Source: Brevundimonas sp. SH203
GTDB lineage: Bacteria; Pseudomonadota; Alphaproteobacteria; Caulobacterales; Caulobacteraceae
Length of the DNA: 64,000 nucleotides
Direction: 5' to 3'
Assembly: GCF_002157625.1 (NCBI RefSeq)
Contig: NZ_BDMM01000002.1
Location: forward strand, 124,001-188,000
The notes under the pieces were generated by a model. That model had not been told where the DNA came from. It worked only from the letters and a program-made list of their open reading frames with translations, and searched no databases. The position numbers and the translations under genes are program-made. Shown here piece after piece: positions 27,861 to 37,488 of this stretch (its first letter is position 1; the number at the start of each line of letters is the position of its first letter).

Positions 27861-28538
27861 TCAGGCCAGGAACTGCAGGATCATGTTTCCGGCCAGGAAG
27901 GCCGTGAAGTCCGCCATGACGAAGGCCGCCGCGAAGGCGAACAGCCATTCCTGCTTGGCCTGAAGCCGCAGGACCTCGGCCTCGTCCGCAAGACCCGCCG
28001 CCATCCGGCGCCGATCCCGTTCCAGCAGAGGGACGATGATCGCGAAACTGGCGGCCATCGGCAGGAAGACGACGACCAGTTGCGCCAGGCTGGTGAAGGA
28101 GGCGCGGCCCGCGCTGAACCGGCCGAGAAAGGCGTTCAGGGCCTCCTGATGGCCGAGGGGCGCATAGGCCGCGATCAGCGACACGACGCCGACGGCATAG
28201 ACCACGGCGTAGAGGCCGCGCTGGCCCGCCGTCTTGACGGTGCGCGGCGGCGGGGCGGTCGGTTCCGATCCGAACGCCGGGGGCTGGCCGACCGAAAAGG
28301 CGCCCTGCGCGGTCCGGCGCCGGACATGCCAGAACCAGCGGTAAAGGCCGGTATGGAGGATCGGCAGGCCGATCAGGGCCAAAAGCACCACCAGCATCAG
28401 GTTCAGCGCGGCCTCCGCCGTCATGGCGACCGGCGTATAGGTGTTGACGACGAAGACGAGGCCGATCCAGCCCAGCAGGATGACGGCGGTTATCGCCATG
28501 CTGATCGCGATGATCGCCAGTGTGCGAAGAAGCGTCAT
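27861..28538 (-). CDS. uncharacterised inner-membrane protein
   Basis: 225 aa with five or so hydrophobic segments: about 7-32, 40-62, 107-127, 148-172 and 200-224, and a Pro-rich basic cytoplasmic-looking loop at about 70-103 (RWFWHVRRRTAQGAF). The segment LLERDRRRMAAGLADEAEVLRLQAKQEWLFAF links the last two. No family recognised. It is the only minus-strand gene between murC and murB, ends 18 bp from the convergent gene, and its start is 89 bp from divergent murB. Confidence 0.72.
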   Translation of the reverse strand: MTLLRTLAIIAISMAITAVILLGWIGLVFVVNTYTPVAMTAEAALNLMLVVLLALIGLPILHTGLYRWFWHVRRRTAQGAFSVGQPPAFGSEPTAPPPRTVKTAGQRGLYAVVYAVGVVSLIAAYAPLGHQEALNAFLGRFSAGRASFTSLAQLVVVFLPMAASFAIIVPLLERDRRRMAAGLADEAEVLRLQAKQEWLFAFAAAFVMADFTAFLAGNMILQFLA

Positions 28539-28627
28539 GCGTCCTCTGTAGGCCAGGACGTCGGCGTCGGGCCAGCCCGTGTCGCGCGCCTCTTTGATTT
28601 CCCGGCCGGCGCGGCTATCGACGCGGT

Positions 28628-29545
28628 ATGAGTTCCTGGAAAGACGATCTCCCTTCCGTGCGCGGCAAGTTGCTGCTGGACGAGCCCTTGGCGCCCTACA
28701 CCTGGTTCCGGGTGGGCGGGGCGGCGGACGCCCTGTTCATTCCGGCGGACGCCGACGATCTGGCCGCCTTCCTGAAGGCGCTGGACCCGGCCGCGCCGGT
28801 CACGGTGCTGGGCGTCGGCTCCAACGTCATCGTGCGTGACGGCGGGGTCGAGGGGGTGGTGATCCGTTTGGCCGGACGCGCCTGGGGGCAGGTGACGACC
28901 GACGGCCTGACCCTCACCGCCGGCGCCGGGGCGCTGGACGCCATGGTGGCGCGCGCGGCGGCCAAGGCGGGGATCGCGGGGCTGGAGTTCTATGCCGGCA
29001 TCCCCGGCGCGGTCGGGGGCGCCCTGACCATGAACGCGGGCTGTTACGGCGCGGAGACCAAGGACGTTCTGGTCTCGGCCTGGGGCCTGACGCGGGCGGG
29101 CGAGCGGGTGGACTATGCGCTGGCCGACTTCGGCTACACCTATCGCCATTCGCAGGCGCCCGCCGACATCATCTGGGTCGAGGCGACCTATCGCGGAACG
29201 GCCGATGCACCCGAGGCCGTCGCCGCCCGCATCGCCGAGATCACCAGTCGCCGCGAGACGACCCAGCCGATCCGGGAAAAGACCGGCGGCTCCACCTTCA
29301 AGAACCCGCCGGGCCATTCGTCGTGGAAGCTGGTGGACGAGGCGGGCTGGCGCGGTCGGCTGCACGCCGTGACCGGGGGCGGCGCGATGTTCAGCGACCT
29401 GCATTCCAACTTCATGATCAATCCCGGCGAGGCCACGGCCGCCGACATCGAGGGCCTGGGCGAAACCGTCCGCGCCGATGTCCTGCAAAAGACCGGCGTT
29501 CAGCTGGACTGGGAGATCAAACGGATCGGGCGCGCGCTGTCATAA
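28628..29545 (+). CDS. murB: UDP-N-acetylenolpyruvoylglucosamine reductase
   Basis: FAD/NADPH enzyme that reduces enolpyruvyl-UDP-GlcNAc to UDP-MurNAc in the cytoplasm. 305 aa. The FAD-binding part contains [14 protein letters not shown] (60-73) and [18 protein letters not shown] (124-141). The catalytic serine is S222 in TGGSTFKNP, and the C-terminal [18 protein letters not shown] carries the acidic catalytic region. The short form with YRHS (171-175) is the type I-like layout common in this group. Start ATG 28628. Confidence 0.95.
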   Translation: MSSWKDDLPSVRGKLLLDEPLAPYTWFRVGGAADALFIPADADDLAAFLKALDPAAPVTVLGVGSNVIVRDGGVEGVVIRLAGRAWGQVTTDGLTLTAGAGALDAMVARAAAKAGIAGLEFYAGIPGAVGGALTMNAGCYGAETKDVLVSAWGLTRAGERVDYALADFGYTYRHSQAPADIIWVEATYRGTADAPEAVAARIAEITSRRETTQPIREKTGGSTFKNPPGHSSWKLVDEAGWRGRLHAVTGGGAMFSDLHSNFMINPGEATAADIEGLGETVRADVLQKTGVQLDWEIKRIGRALS

Positions 29546-29605
29546 ATCCGAGGTTGCGGGCGAAAACGCCTCATCCTAGAGCCGGATTCTCGGGGGAGAA
29601 TCCAG

Positions 29606-30853
29606 ATGAAGCGTATCGCAATCGCCGCCGGCCTGCTGGTCATGGCCGCAGAGCCTGTTCAGGCCCAGATCGTCACCCGCGCCGCCGCGCCGGGCGCCGA
29701 ACGGATCGACCTGACGCGATCCAGCGCCGGCTACACCTATTTCAACCGCGCGGGCGCCGATCTGGCGCAGCATGATGCGGCGCTGCGGGCCTGTCTGGTC
29801 GAGGGCGAGCGGATGCGCCAACCCGACGACAACGGCGCGGCGGGCGCGGCGGCGGCCGGCGGTCTGCTGGGCGCGCTGGTGGTCGGCGTGATCCAGGGTG
29901 CGGTGAACGGAATGCAGGAACGGCGCGGCGTCGCCGCCAATCTTGAAAACTGCATGGTCGTGAACGGCTGGCGCGTGGTGCGGCTGGACGAGGCCGATGG
30001 CAAGACGCTGGATGCGATGGAGCAGGCGGCCCTGCACGACGCCCTGGCCGATCGCGTCGGCGCCGCCGCGCCCGCAGGCCAGATCGTGCGCGTGTATGAC
30101 AATGATGCGGTGCGCGGCGATACGGTAGTGATCGGGCGGGCCGGAGATCTGGACAAGGTGTCGTTGAGCGCCCAGGCCCTGCCGCCGACCGACGCCGCGC
30201 CTGCGCCGTCGCGCAAAGGCCCCCAGGCGCCGCGCACCGCCCGTCCGCCCCGCGCCCTGAAGCCGGAAGAGGTGGCGATCAAGCCCGGCGACGCCCTGGT
30301 GACCGTGCGTCTGACCGGCATGGCGGAGCAGGGCGGGCGCACCCTGATCTTCACCCGCCAGGGTCCGGCGCCGGACGTTCAGCCGTGGGAAAACGACGGC
30401 CGCCCGGCCCTGTTCGCCGTCGCCCTGCCGACGCGCGGCGCGGCTCGGGGCGACCGCACCCGCGCCGTCACCCAGACCTTTTCCGTCCCGCCCGGACGCT
30501 GGCGGCTGAGCGCGATCAACATGGGGCCGTACATCACCCACTTCTGTCTGGGCGCCTCCGGCTTCGAGGCGCGGGACGGGGAGGCGGTCTATGCCGGGGC
30601 GTTCGACCTGTCGGGCGAGCAGATGCGCCCGGACATGACGCTGCGCGACGATCTGCTGGCGCCCACGTCCCCGGCCGCCGTCGCCGGGGCGCGCTACCGC
30701 GCGGCCGACTGGACCTATGGCGACCGCCAGACGTGCGAAGGCGCCTATCTCTATGCGCTGGACCTGAGGCCGGCGGTTCAGGACACGCCGCCGTTCATTG
30801 TCATCACGCCGGTCGAGGCGACGCCGACGACGCCGTCTTCAACACTTCAATGA
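29606..30853 (+). CDS. uncharacterised exported protein between murB and ddl
   Basis: 415 aa. Signal peptide at about 1-20 (MKRIAIAAGLLVMAAEPVQA, cleavage before QIV). A Gly/Ala-rich hydrophobic stretch at about 88-110 (GAAGAAAAGGLLGALVVGVIQG) looks like a glycine zipper. A Pro/Ala/Arg-rich linker lies at about 195-225. The C-terminal half (PPGRWRLSAINMG ... HFCLGASGFEA) looks like a beta-rich domain with two or three cysteines. It may be an envelope protein associated with the outer membrane or periplasm. No family recognised. Gaps to both neighbours are 60-68 bp. Confidence 0.72.
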   Translation: MKRIAIAAGLLVMAAEPVQAQIVTRAAAPGAERIDLTRSSAGYTYFNRAGADLAQHDAALRACLVEGERMRQPDDNGAAGAAAAGGLLGALVVGVIQGAVNGMQERRGVAANLENCMVVNGWRVVRLDEADGKTLDAMEQAALHDALADRVGAAAPAGQIVRVYDNDAVRGDTVVIGRAGDLDKVSLSAQALPPTDAAPAPSRKGPQAPRTARPPRALKPEEVAIKPGDALVTVRLTGMAEQGGRTLIFTRQGPAPDVQPWENDGRPALFAVALPTRGAARGDRTRAVTQTFSVPPGRWRLSAINMGPYITHFCLGASGFEARDGEAVYAGAFDLSGEQMRPDMTLRDDLLAPTSPAAVAGARYRAADWTYGDRQTCEGAYLYALDLRPAVQDTPPFIVITPVEATPTTPSSTLQ

Positions 30854-30869
30854 CCTGATGAGGGTTTGG

Positions 30870-30885
30870 TTGACGGGCTGTTAAC
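30870..30885 (+). promoter_or_regulatory. CtrA-like box ahead of ddl-ftsQ-ftsA
   Basis: TTGA-CGGGCTG-TTAAC, one mismatch to the TTAA-N7-TTAAC consensus, 37-52 bp upstream of the ddl start. In Caulobacter the ftsQA genes are activated by CtrA, so a box here could drive ddl-ftsQ-ftsA. No GANTC site is visible in the 68-bp gap. Motif match only. Confidence 0.6.
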
Positions 30886-30921
30886 GACCTGCGCGGCATC
30901 CAGACGGTTCTGGAGCCGCCC

Positions 30922-31863
30922 ATGACCCGCCCCTTCTCCTCTCTTCATGTCGCCGTCCTGATGGGCGGTCTGTCCGCCGAACGCGAAGTGTCGCTGTCGT
31001 CGGGGGAACAGTGCGCCCAGGCGTTGGAGCGTCAGGGCGTGCGGGTCAGCCGCGTGGACGCCGGACGCGACCTGGCCAATGTGCTGTCCGGCCTGATCAA
31101 GCCCGATGTGGTGCTGAACTGTCTGCACGGCGCCTGGGGCGAGGACGGTTGCGTCCAGGGCGTGCTGGAGACGCTGAAGATTCCCTACACCCATTCCGGC
31201 GTGCTGGCCTCGGCCCTGGCGATGGACAAGGACAAGTCCAAGGCCGTGCTGCGGATGGCGGGGGTCAAGGTGCCGGGCGGCGGCCTGTACGATCGCCACG
31301 AGGTCGCCAGCCGCCACGTCATCGACCCGCCCTATGTCGTCAAACCCAATGCCGAGGGCTCGTCCGTCGGGGTCTTCCTGGTGCGCGAAGGGGCGAACCG
31401 TCCGGTCGCCGAGGTGGGCGAGCCGGGCTGGGCCTATGGCGAGCAGGTGGTGGTCGAACCCTATATTCCGGGCAAGGAGCTGTGCGTCACCGTGATCGGC
31501 GAGGCCGACGGCCCGCGCGCCCTGACCGTCACCGACATCACCCCGACCAAGGGCTTCTACGACTACGAGGCCAAATATGCGCCGGGCGGATCGGTCCACG
31601 TCCTTCCGGCCGTCCTTCCGCCTCATGTGTTCGAAACGGCCCTGCGTCAGGCCGAACTGGCCCATACGGCGATGGGTTGCCGAGGGGTTTCGCGATCCGA
31701 CTTTCGTTATGACGATGTTAAGGACGATCTGGTCCTGTTGGAGGTCAATACTCAGCCCGGCATGACCCCGACCTCGCTCGCGCCCGAGCAGGCCGCCTAT
31801 GCCGGAATGAGCTATGACGCTCTTGTTCGGTGGATGGTGGAGGACGCCTCATGCCCGCGGTAG
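30922..31863 (+). CDS. ddl: D-alanine--D-alanine ligase
   Basis: ATP-grasp enzyme making the D-Ala-D-Ala dipeptide used by MurF. 313 aa, DdlB-like length. N-terminal [17 protein letters not shown] (substrate-binding Glu), [18 protein letters not shown]-binding [16 protein letters not shown], and the metal-binding C-terminal [14 protein letters not shown]. The 3' end overlaps ftsQ by 13 nt. Placed directly ahead of ftsQ as in many dcw clusters. Confidence 0.95.
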   Translation: MTRPFSSLHVAVLMGGLSAEREVSLSSGEQCAQALERQGVRVSRVDAGRDLANVLSGLIKPDVVLNCLHGAWGEDGCVQGVLETLKIPYTHSGVLASALAMDKDKSKAVLRMAGVKVPGGGLYDRHEVASRHVIDPPYVVKPNAEGSSVGVFLVREGANRPVAEVGEPGWAYGEQVVVEPYIPGKELCVTVIGEADGPRALTVTDITPTKGFYDYEAKYAPGGSVHVLPAVLPPHVFETALRQAELAHTAMGCRGVSRSDFRYDDVKDDLVLLEVNTQPGMTPTSLAPEQAAYAGMSYDALVRWMVEDASCPR

Positions 31864-32738
31864 TTCGCGGCGGTCGGCGGCAGGGTTCGGGCCAGGCGCC
31901 GGGACGCGGCGCGGCCCCCAGGAATGGCGCGCGCGGACGCGGCGGCGCCCAGAACGCCTCGGCCATTCCCGGAAAGATGGCCGCCATCGGTCGCGTCGAT
32001 ATTTCCCCCCGCACCGCCATCATCGCCCTGGGCGCCGGCGCGCTGCTGCTGGTCGGGGTGCTGGCGACTGGCGCGCGGGCCGAACGGATCGGCGCCTCGA
32101 TCTCGCACGGCGTCGACAGCCTGACCTCCGGCATGGGGCTGACGCTGAAGCGGGTGCATATCACCGGCGCCTCGGCCGAGGCCGAACCGGCGATCCGTCA
32201 AGCGCTGGGCCTCTATTCCGGCCAGCCGATCACCGGCCTGAAGCTGGACGCCATCCGCGACCGCGTGCAGGGCGTGGGCTGGGTCAAGTCGGCGCGGGTC
32301 GTGCGTCTGCTGCCCGACACCCTGATCGTCGAGGTCAAGGAGCATGATCGTCTGGCCGTCTGGCAGGAGGCGGGACAGATCAAGGTCATCGACGCGCGCG
32401 GCCAGGTGATCGCGGGCGCCGACGCGCGCCGCTATCCGACCCTGCCGCTGGTGGTGGGCAAGGGCGCCGACGTGGCGGCGGGCGAGATCCTGCCGCTTCT
32501 GGCCCAGCGGCCGCGCCTGATGAACAAGATCGACGCCCTGGTCCGCGTGGATGAACGTCGCTGGGACCTGCGGCTCAAGGACGGCAGCCTGATCCAGCTG
32601 CCCGCCACCGAACAGGAGGCGGCCCTGATCCGCCTCGATGCGCTGGATCAGCGCGAACGCCTGCTCGACCTGGGTTTCGCCCGCGTCGATCTCAGAACCC
32701 CGGACGAGGTCGCCGTGCGACCGACCGGCGACGCTTAA
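31851..32738 (+). CDS. ftsQ: cell division protein FtsQ
   Basis: Bitopic divisome scaffold; periplasmic POTRA domain plus beta domain. 295 aa from ATG 31851, chosen because GGAGG lies 7 nt upstream and the start falls within the ddl end. The cytoplasmic N-terminus is unusually rich in Gly, Arg, Ala and Pro (about 1-45). Membrane segment at about 54-75. [25 protein letters not shown] through [21 protein letters not shown]. The FtsQ domain follows ([13 protein letters not shown]). Gap to ftsA 13 nt. Confidence 0.92.
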   Translation: MPAVVRGGRRQGSGQAPGRGAAPRNGARGRGGAQNASAIPGKMAAIGRVDISPRTAIIALGAGALLLVGVLATGARAERIGASISHGVDSLTSGMGLTLKRVHITGASAEAEPAIRQALGLYSGQPITGLKLDAIRDRVQGVGWVKSARVVRLLPDTLIVEVKEHDRLAVWQEAGQIKVIDARGQVIAGADARRYPTLPLVVGKGADVAAGEILPLLAQRPRLMNKIDALVRVDERRWDLRLKDGSLIQLPATEQEAALIRLDALDQRERLLDLGFARVDLRTPDEVAVRPTGDA

Positions 32739-32751
32739 GGACCAGGACCAG

Positions 32752-34086
32752 ATGTCGGGAAAGCCGCGCGCAGCCAATGATCAGGGTCGGGGTCTGGACC
32801 CCCGCGCCGGCCGCGCGCCCGTGATCGCCGCCCTGGACATCGGCCAGTCCAAGGTTTCGTGCTTCATCATGAAGCCCGACGGCGTGCGTCACGCCGACCG
32901 CACCATCCGCGTCGCGGGCGCCAGCCACGTCCAGTCCAAGGGCGTGAAGGGCGGGGCCATCATCAATATGGACGAGGCCGCCCAGGCCATCGGCCACGCG
33001 GTCGAGCGCGCCGAGCGCGCGGCCCAAAGCCCCGTCTCCGGCGTCGTCGTCACCACCGCCATCGGCCAGATGGCCAGCCACCGCGTCCAGGCCCGCGTCT
33101 CACTAGGCGCCAATCCGGTCGGCGACGCCGATCTGGCGCGCGCCATCGGCATGGCCCTGGCCCAGATCCGCCTGCCTAACCGTCGCCCGATCCACGTCCT
33201 GCCCATCGCCTGGTCGGTGGACGGCGCGCGCGGCGTCCACGATCCGCGCTCGATGCGCGGCGGCTCGCTGGGGCTGGACCTGCTGGTCGTGTCGATGGCC
33301 GAAAATGTGTTCACGACCCTGAGCCATTGCCTCGAACTGGCGCACCTTGACCTGCAGGGCGTCGCCGCCGCCCCCGTCGTCTCCTCTTTGGCCGCGCTGG
33401 AAGAGGACGAGATGGACCTGGGCGCCGTCTGCATCGACATGGGCGGCGGTTCGACCAGCGCCGCCGTCTGGGGCGGGCGCTCCCTGCTGCATATCGAAAG
33501 CCTGAACGTCGGCGGCGACCACGTCACCTCCGACATCGCGCGCGGCCTGTCGACGTCCAAGGCCGGCGCCGAACGGCTGAAGACCCTGCACGGCTCGGCC
33601 ATGGCCAGCGCCAATGAGGACCGCGAGATGCTGGAGGCCCCGCCGCGCGGCGAGGACGCCTCCGCCGGCCCCGTCATCGTGCCCCGCGCCATGCTGAAGA
33701 CCGTGATCGCCCCGCGCGTCGAGGAAACCCTCGAACTGCTGCGCGACCGGCTGAAGACCGCCGGCGTGGGCCTGGAGCCGGGCGCGGGCCTGGTCCTGAC
33801 GGGCGGCGCGAGCCAGTTAAACGGCGTGCGTGAACTGGCCGTCCGCGTCTTCGACCGCCCCGTCCGCCTCGGAAAACCCCAACGGGCGCCACATTTGGCT
33901 GACGCCGCTTCGGGCCCCGCCTTCTGCGCCACCGCCGGCGTCCTCCTCCGCGCCGCCTACGGCCCCCGGGAAGCCGTGTCCGCCCGCAAACTGATGGCGC
34001 GACAGATCACCGCAGCGGACGCACCGCGAATCCACCGCGGCAACGTGGTCGGGCGCGTGGCAGGGTGGCTGCGGGATAATCTGTGA
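32752..34086 (+). CDS. ftsA: cell division protein FtsA
   Basis: Actin-like ATPase that tethers FtsZ filaments to the membrane. 444 aa from ATG 32752. Phosphate-1 motif ALDIGQSKVSC near 25-35, the second phosphate loop CIDMGGGSTSAAVW, and the adenosine motif LVLTGGASQLNG. The extreme C-terminus (VVGRVAGWLRDNL) is a short amphipathic helix fitting membrane targeting. In most relatives ftsZ follows directly; here a TonB-dependent receptor intervenes. Confidence 0.96.
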   Translation: MSGKPRAANDQGRGLDPRAGRAPVIAALDIGQSKVSCFIMKPDGVRHADRTIRVAGASHVQSKGVKGGAIINMDEAAQAIGHAVERAERAAQSPVSGVVVTTAIGQMASHRVQARVSLGANPVGDADLARAIGMALAQIRLPNRRPIHVLPIAWSVDGARGVHDPRSMRGGSLGLDLLVVSMAENVFTTLSHCLELAHLDLQGVAAAPVVSSLAALEEDEMDLGAVCIDMGGGSTSAAVWGGRSLLHIESLNVGGDHVTSDIARGLSTSKAGAERLKTLHGSAMASANEDREMLEAPPRGEDASAGPVIVPRAMLKTVIAPRVEETLELLRDRLKTAGVGLEPGAGLVLTGGASQLNGVRELAVRVFDRPVRLGKPQRAPHLADAASGPAFCATAGVLLRAAYGPREAVSARKLMARQITAADAPRIHRGNVVGRVAGWLRDNL

Positions 34087-34239
34087 TAAAACTGACTGTT
34101 GTGAGGATGACACATTCCTGTCGTCATCACGGTCGAAATGTGTCGCTATCTATTGCGCCGCTCTGGAGGGTCCTTTAGCTGCCTACTATTACAAGTTCGC
34201 CATCCCACGCGGGTGCAAAATAGCAACTAAGGGGCAAGT

Positions 34240-37200
34240 ATGTTTTTGAGAAGAACAATTCTGTTAGGTTCAAGCGTGCTGGCTGGTGCCATCGCAGTCG
34301 CTAGCCCTTCCTTCGCCCAGACCACGCCCCAACAGCGTCAGTCGCAGCAGGTCGCCACTGCTCAGCAAGCGACGGAAGTTGAAGAAATCGTTGTTACCGG
34401 TTCGCGCATTCGTCGCAATAGCGAGTTCACAAGCGCCTCACCGCTGACGGTTATCACCACCGAGCAGACGGATTTACGTGGCGTACCCGACGCGGCCGCA
34501 GCTCTGCAAACGTCGTCAGTTGCGGCTGGCTCCTTCCAGCTCAACGATCAGCTAACTGGATATAACACGGCTGGCGGCGGCGGCACGCAGGCCATCTCGC
34601 TGCGGGGTCTTGGTGAGCAGCGGACTTTGACGCTGATCAACGGCCGTCGTGCGGGGCCGGCGGGTACCCGTGGCCAGGTTCAGGCTTTCGACCTGAACGT
34701 CATTCCACAGTCGCAAGTGGAACGGTTTGACATCCTTAAAGATGGGGCTTCGTCGATCTATGGATCTGACGCCGTCGCTGGCGTGATCAACATCATCACC
34801 AAGCGCGATATGGACGGCGGTGCGATCAATTTCTACGCCTCGCAACCGTTCGAAAACGGTGGCGAACAGTTCCGTGCCGACGCCACCTTCGGGAAAACGT
34901 TCGACCGCGGCTACGCCAGCCTGAGTATGGAATATTATCGCGCTGAAGCGCTACGGAAAAAGGATCGCAAGGATACCGCCTGCGCTCAGGACTACGTTAC
35001 GGACGTTCAGGGTGGTGTCCGTCGCGACTATATCGATAGTCGCACCGGTGAGTATCGCTGCTTCAACCTGACGAACAATTACATCTCGGTTGTGGCCGCT
35101 CCGGGCGTGACGGCGATGAGCATCGTTCCGACCAGCTTCTATGGACCGGCTTATAACTACAACGTGGCAGGCAACAACTCGCCATATGCCGGTTTCGCGC
35201 GTTTTGCTCGCGGCGGGTATCCGGGTACTTACGCCTACCAGCCGAGCGATACGCCTCTCTACGACAACTCGACTGTAATAAGTCCGGTGGATCGCTACAC
35301 GCTGAACTTCGTGGGCGGTTATCAGGTCACGCCGAATGTCGAACTTTACACCGAGTTGCTCTACAATCATCGTAAGTCGAGCCAAATCGGTGCGGGGCAG
35401 GTGTTCCAAAGCTTCGCCCAGCGTAATACCGTTGGTGGAGCGCCCAATTATCTGCCTGCCAGCAACCCGAACAACACGTTGCGCGTGAACGCGGTTACGG
35501 TTGCTGCCTATGAGTCCAGTTCATTCCAGGAAATTGACTACTACCGTGGCGTCGTCGGCGCTCGTGGTGATTTCCAGGCGGCCGGTCGCGACTTCAGCTG
35601 GGATATCTACGGTCAGTATTCATATTCGGATGCGGCCTACAACAATGGTCCTCGCATCTACCTCGACCGCCTGTTGGCTCTGAACAGCCCCAACGTCGCA
35701 TGCACCAACACGCCAATAGGCGGCAACGTTTCGAGCTTCAACTGCGCCGATCTGCCTAACGGTATACCGTGGATGTCCGAGCGTGTTCTGGGCGGAAACT
35801 TCAATGAGGCTGAGCGCAACTTCTTGTTCGTCACCGAAGAAGGCACGACGACTTACAAGCACGGTTATATTGAAGGCGTCTTGAGTACAGATCGTCTGTT
35901 CTCCCTGCCAGCTGGTGACGTGGGTTTGGCAGCAGGCTTTCAGGTCCGTCACGAAGCTCTCGACGATCAGCCGCCTGCTCAAGCCGCCATTCGAAACGTC
36001 GCGCTCTACACGTCGGCGGGCAGAACGCGCGGTTCGGATGACATTCGCGAAGCGTTTGCCGAGGTCGAAATTCCTCTGCTGAAGGATTTGCCTTTCGTCC
36101 AATCGTTGACCTTGAACGCCTCTGGCCGAATTTCGGACTACGACAGCTACGGAACCAGTGACACCTATAAGGCCAGCCTGAACTGGAGCTTGACGCCGGA
36201 GTTCCGCATTCGCGGCAGCTATGGCACATCGTTCCGAGCGCCTGCGCTCTACGAGCTGTTCCTGGGCAACCAGGTCGGCTATTCGAGCCAAGCCAATACG
36301 GACCCCTGCATCAAATATGGCGACTCCGGCGTTGATGCCGGTATCGTCAACGCCTGTGCGGCTCTCGGTATAGCTCCGGACTACACCGGTGCTGGCGCCA
36401 GTAGTGCAACCATCACGACCAACGGCGGCGCTGGGCGACTTGAGGCTGAAACGGCGAAGTCATCAAATCTCGGTGTCATCTGGACGCCTCGGTTCGCGGA
36501 TTTGAACATTGCCATCGATTACTTCGACATCACTATCGATAACGAAGTTCGTCAGTTTGGTGCTTATAACATTATTGAGCAATGTCTGCGGGGCAATGCG
36601 GAGTTCTGCGGTCTGTTCGAACGAGCTGCTGGCACGAACTACATTCTCACCGTTAACAATAGCTACGTTAACGTGGCTGAACAGACCAATCGCGGCATCG
36701 ATCTGAACATCCGCTATCGCCGTGAACTTGGCGGTGTGACCGCAACGTTCGCGACGCAGCACACTTGGAAGTTGGAGGACCACGTCAACTTGTTGGGTGG
36801 TGCTGAGGAGGACTATCTTCACACCACGTTCGCAAATGGCGGACCGGCGTATGCCGGCAATGCTAGCTTGACAGTGACAGCGGGTGATTTCACTTGGTAT
36901 TACGGCGTGGATATGCTGGGTCGCGGATCTGACCTGTCGCAACCGGGCGTAAACCCTCTGTCAGCGTCAGCCAAGTATGCCGATCTGGCTAATGGCCTCG
37001 ACTCCGCTGACTGTTCTTCACCGCGCAACTACTGCGTCTATTCGAAGCGTTTCGCCGAGTTCACGAGCTATCATTCGACGTCTCTGCGGTATCGAGCCAA
37101 TGATTGGACCTTCCAAGTTGGTGTGAACAATCTGTTCGACGAACGTCCGCCGTCGGCGTCGTCTGCCAACACGTTCCGCTTGGGTACGGCTGCGCTGAAC

Positions 37201-37254
37201 GGCTATGATATGCGTGGTCGTCGCGGCTTCGTTCGGATCGGCCGGACGTTCTAA
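34240..37254 (+). CDS. TonB-dependent outer-membrane receptor
   Basis: Ligand-gated 22-strand outer-membrane transporter powered by TonB-ExbBD. 1004 aa. Signal peptide about 1-26 (cleavage after SFA), a Gln-rich linker, TonB box EVEEIVVTGSRIRR near 46-59, plug about 60-190 (ISLRGLGEQRTLTLINGRR, DGASSIYGSDAVAGVINII), then a long barrel ending in the aromatic residue of IGRTF. The substrate is unknown; size and plug are of the type abundant in Caulobacterales, where many carry sugars or peptides. Base usage is clearly less GC-rich than the flanking fts genes. It lies between ftsA and ftsZ, with 153 bp upstream and a terminator after it. Confidence 0.93.
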   Translation: MFLRRTILLGSSVLAGAIAVASPSFAQTTPQQRQSQQVATAQQATEVEEIVVTGSRIRRNSEFTSASPLTVITTEQTDLRGVPDAAAALQTSSVAAGSFQLNDQLTGYNTAGGGGTQAISLRGLGEQRTLTLINGRRAGPAGTRGQVQAFDLNVIPQSQVERFDILKDGASSIYGSDAVAGVINIITKRDMDGGAINFYASQPFENGGEQFRADATFGKTFDRGYASLSMEYYRAEALRKKDRKDTACAQDYVTDVQGGVRRDYIDSRTGEYRCFNLTNNYISVVAAPGVTAMSIVPTSFYGPAYNYNVAGNNSPYAGFARFARGGYPGTYAYQPSDTPLYDNSTVISPVDRYTLNFVGGYQVTPNVELYTELLYNHRKSSQIGAGQVFQSFAQRNTVGGAPNYLPASNPNNTLRVNAVTVAAYESSSFQEIDYYRGVVGARGDFQAAGRDFSWDIYGQYSYSDAAYNNGPRIYLDRLLALNSPNVACTNTPIGGNVSSFNCADLPNGIPWMSERVLGGNFNEAERNFLFVTEEGTTTYKHGYIEGVLSTDRLFSLPAGDVGLAAGFQVRHEALDDQPPAQAAIRNVALYTSAGRTRGSDDIREAFAEVEIPLLKDLPFVQSLTLNASGRISDYDSYGTSDTYKASLNWSLTPEFRIRGSYGTSFRAPALYELFLGNQVGYSSQANTDPCIKYGDSGVDAGIVNACAALGIAPDYTGAGASSATITTNGGAGRLEAETAKSSNLGVIWTPRFADLNIAIDYFDITIDNEVRQFGAYNIIEQCLRGNAEFCGLFERAAGTNYILTVNNSYVNVAEQTNRGIDLNIRYRRELGGVTATFATQHTWKLEDHVNLLGGAEEDYLHTTFANGGPAYAGNASLTVTAGDFTWYYGVDMLGRGSDLSQPGVNPLSASAKYADLANGLDSADCSSPRNYCVYSKRFAEFTSYHSTSLRYRANDWTFQVGVNNLFDERPPSASSANTFRLGTAALNGYDMRGRRGFVRIGRTF

Positions 37255-37278
37255 TCTTATCTATTGAGGAAGTACTCG

Positions 37279-37304
37279 GGGCGGCCCAATGGGTCGCCCT
37301 TTTT
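37279..37304 (+). terminator. intrinsic terminator after the TonB receptor gene
   Basis: GGGCGGCCC (37279-37287), loop AAT, GGGTCGCCC (37291-37299) form a 9-bp stem with one G-T pair, directly followed by TTTTT and CTTT. It lies 25 nt after the receptor stop and would isolate ftsZ transcription from upstream genes. Confidence 0.88.
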
Positions 37305-37359
37305 CTTTGTCGGCAGGAAAAATCTGGCAACGCTTCCGGTTTGTGCTGTTCTTCGTTCC

Positions 37360-37435
37360 GACTCACATTATCGCCGTAACCTTCTCTTAACCTTCGTGGG
37401 CGCAATCCTTAACGCGCTCATAACCAAAGCGATTC
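37360..37435 (+). promoter_or_regulatory. ftsZ control region: two CtrA-like boxes and two GANTC sites
   Basis: Within 130 bp upstream of ftsZ: GANTC (GACTC) at 37360-37364; CtrA-like GTAA-CCTTCTC-TTAAC at 37376-37391; a second, TTAA-CGCGCTC-ATAAC at 37409-37424; and GANTC (GATTC) at 37431-37435. Each box has one mismatch. In Caulobacter, ftsZ is repressed by CtrA and stimulated by CcrM methylation; this layout fits that scheme. The match is by eye and the transcription start is not located. Confidence 0.78.
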
Positions 37436-37488
37436 GGCGGGGCGGTCGGTTGGTTTGAAGGGGCGGGTCAGCAGGTCGGAAACAGAAA

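Noticed and set aside
34100..34140. Inverted pieces (GATGAC/GTCATC, ACACATT/AATGTGT) ahead of the TonB receptor
   Set aside because: Short and mutually overlapping; could occur by chance.
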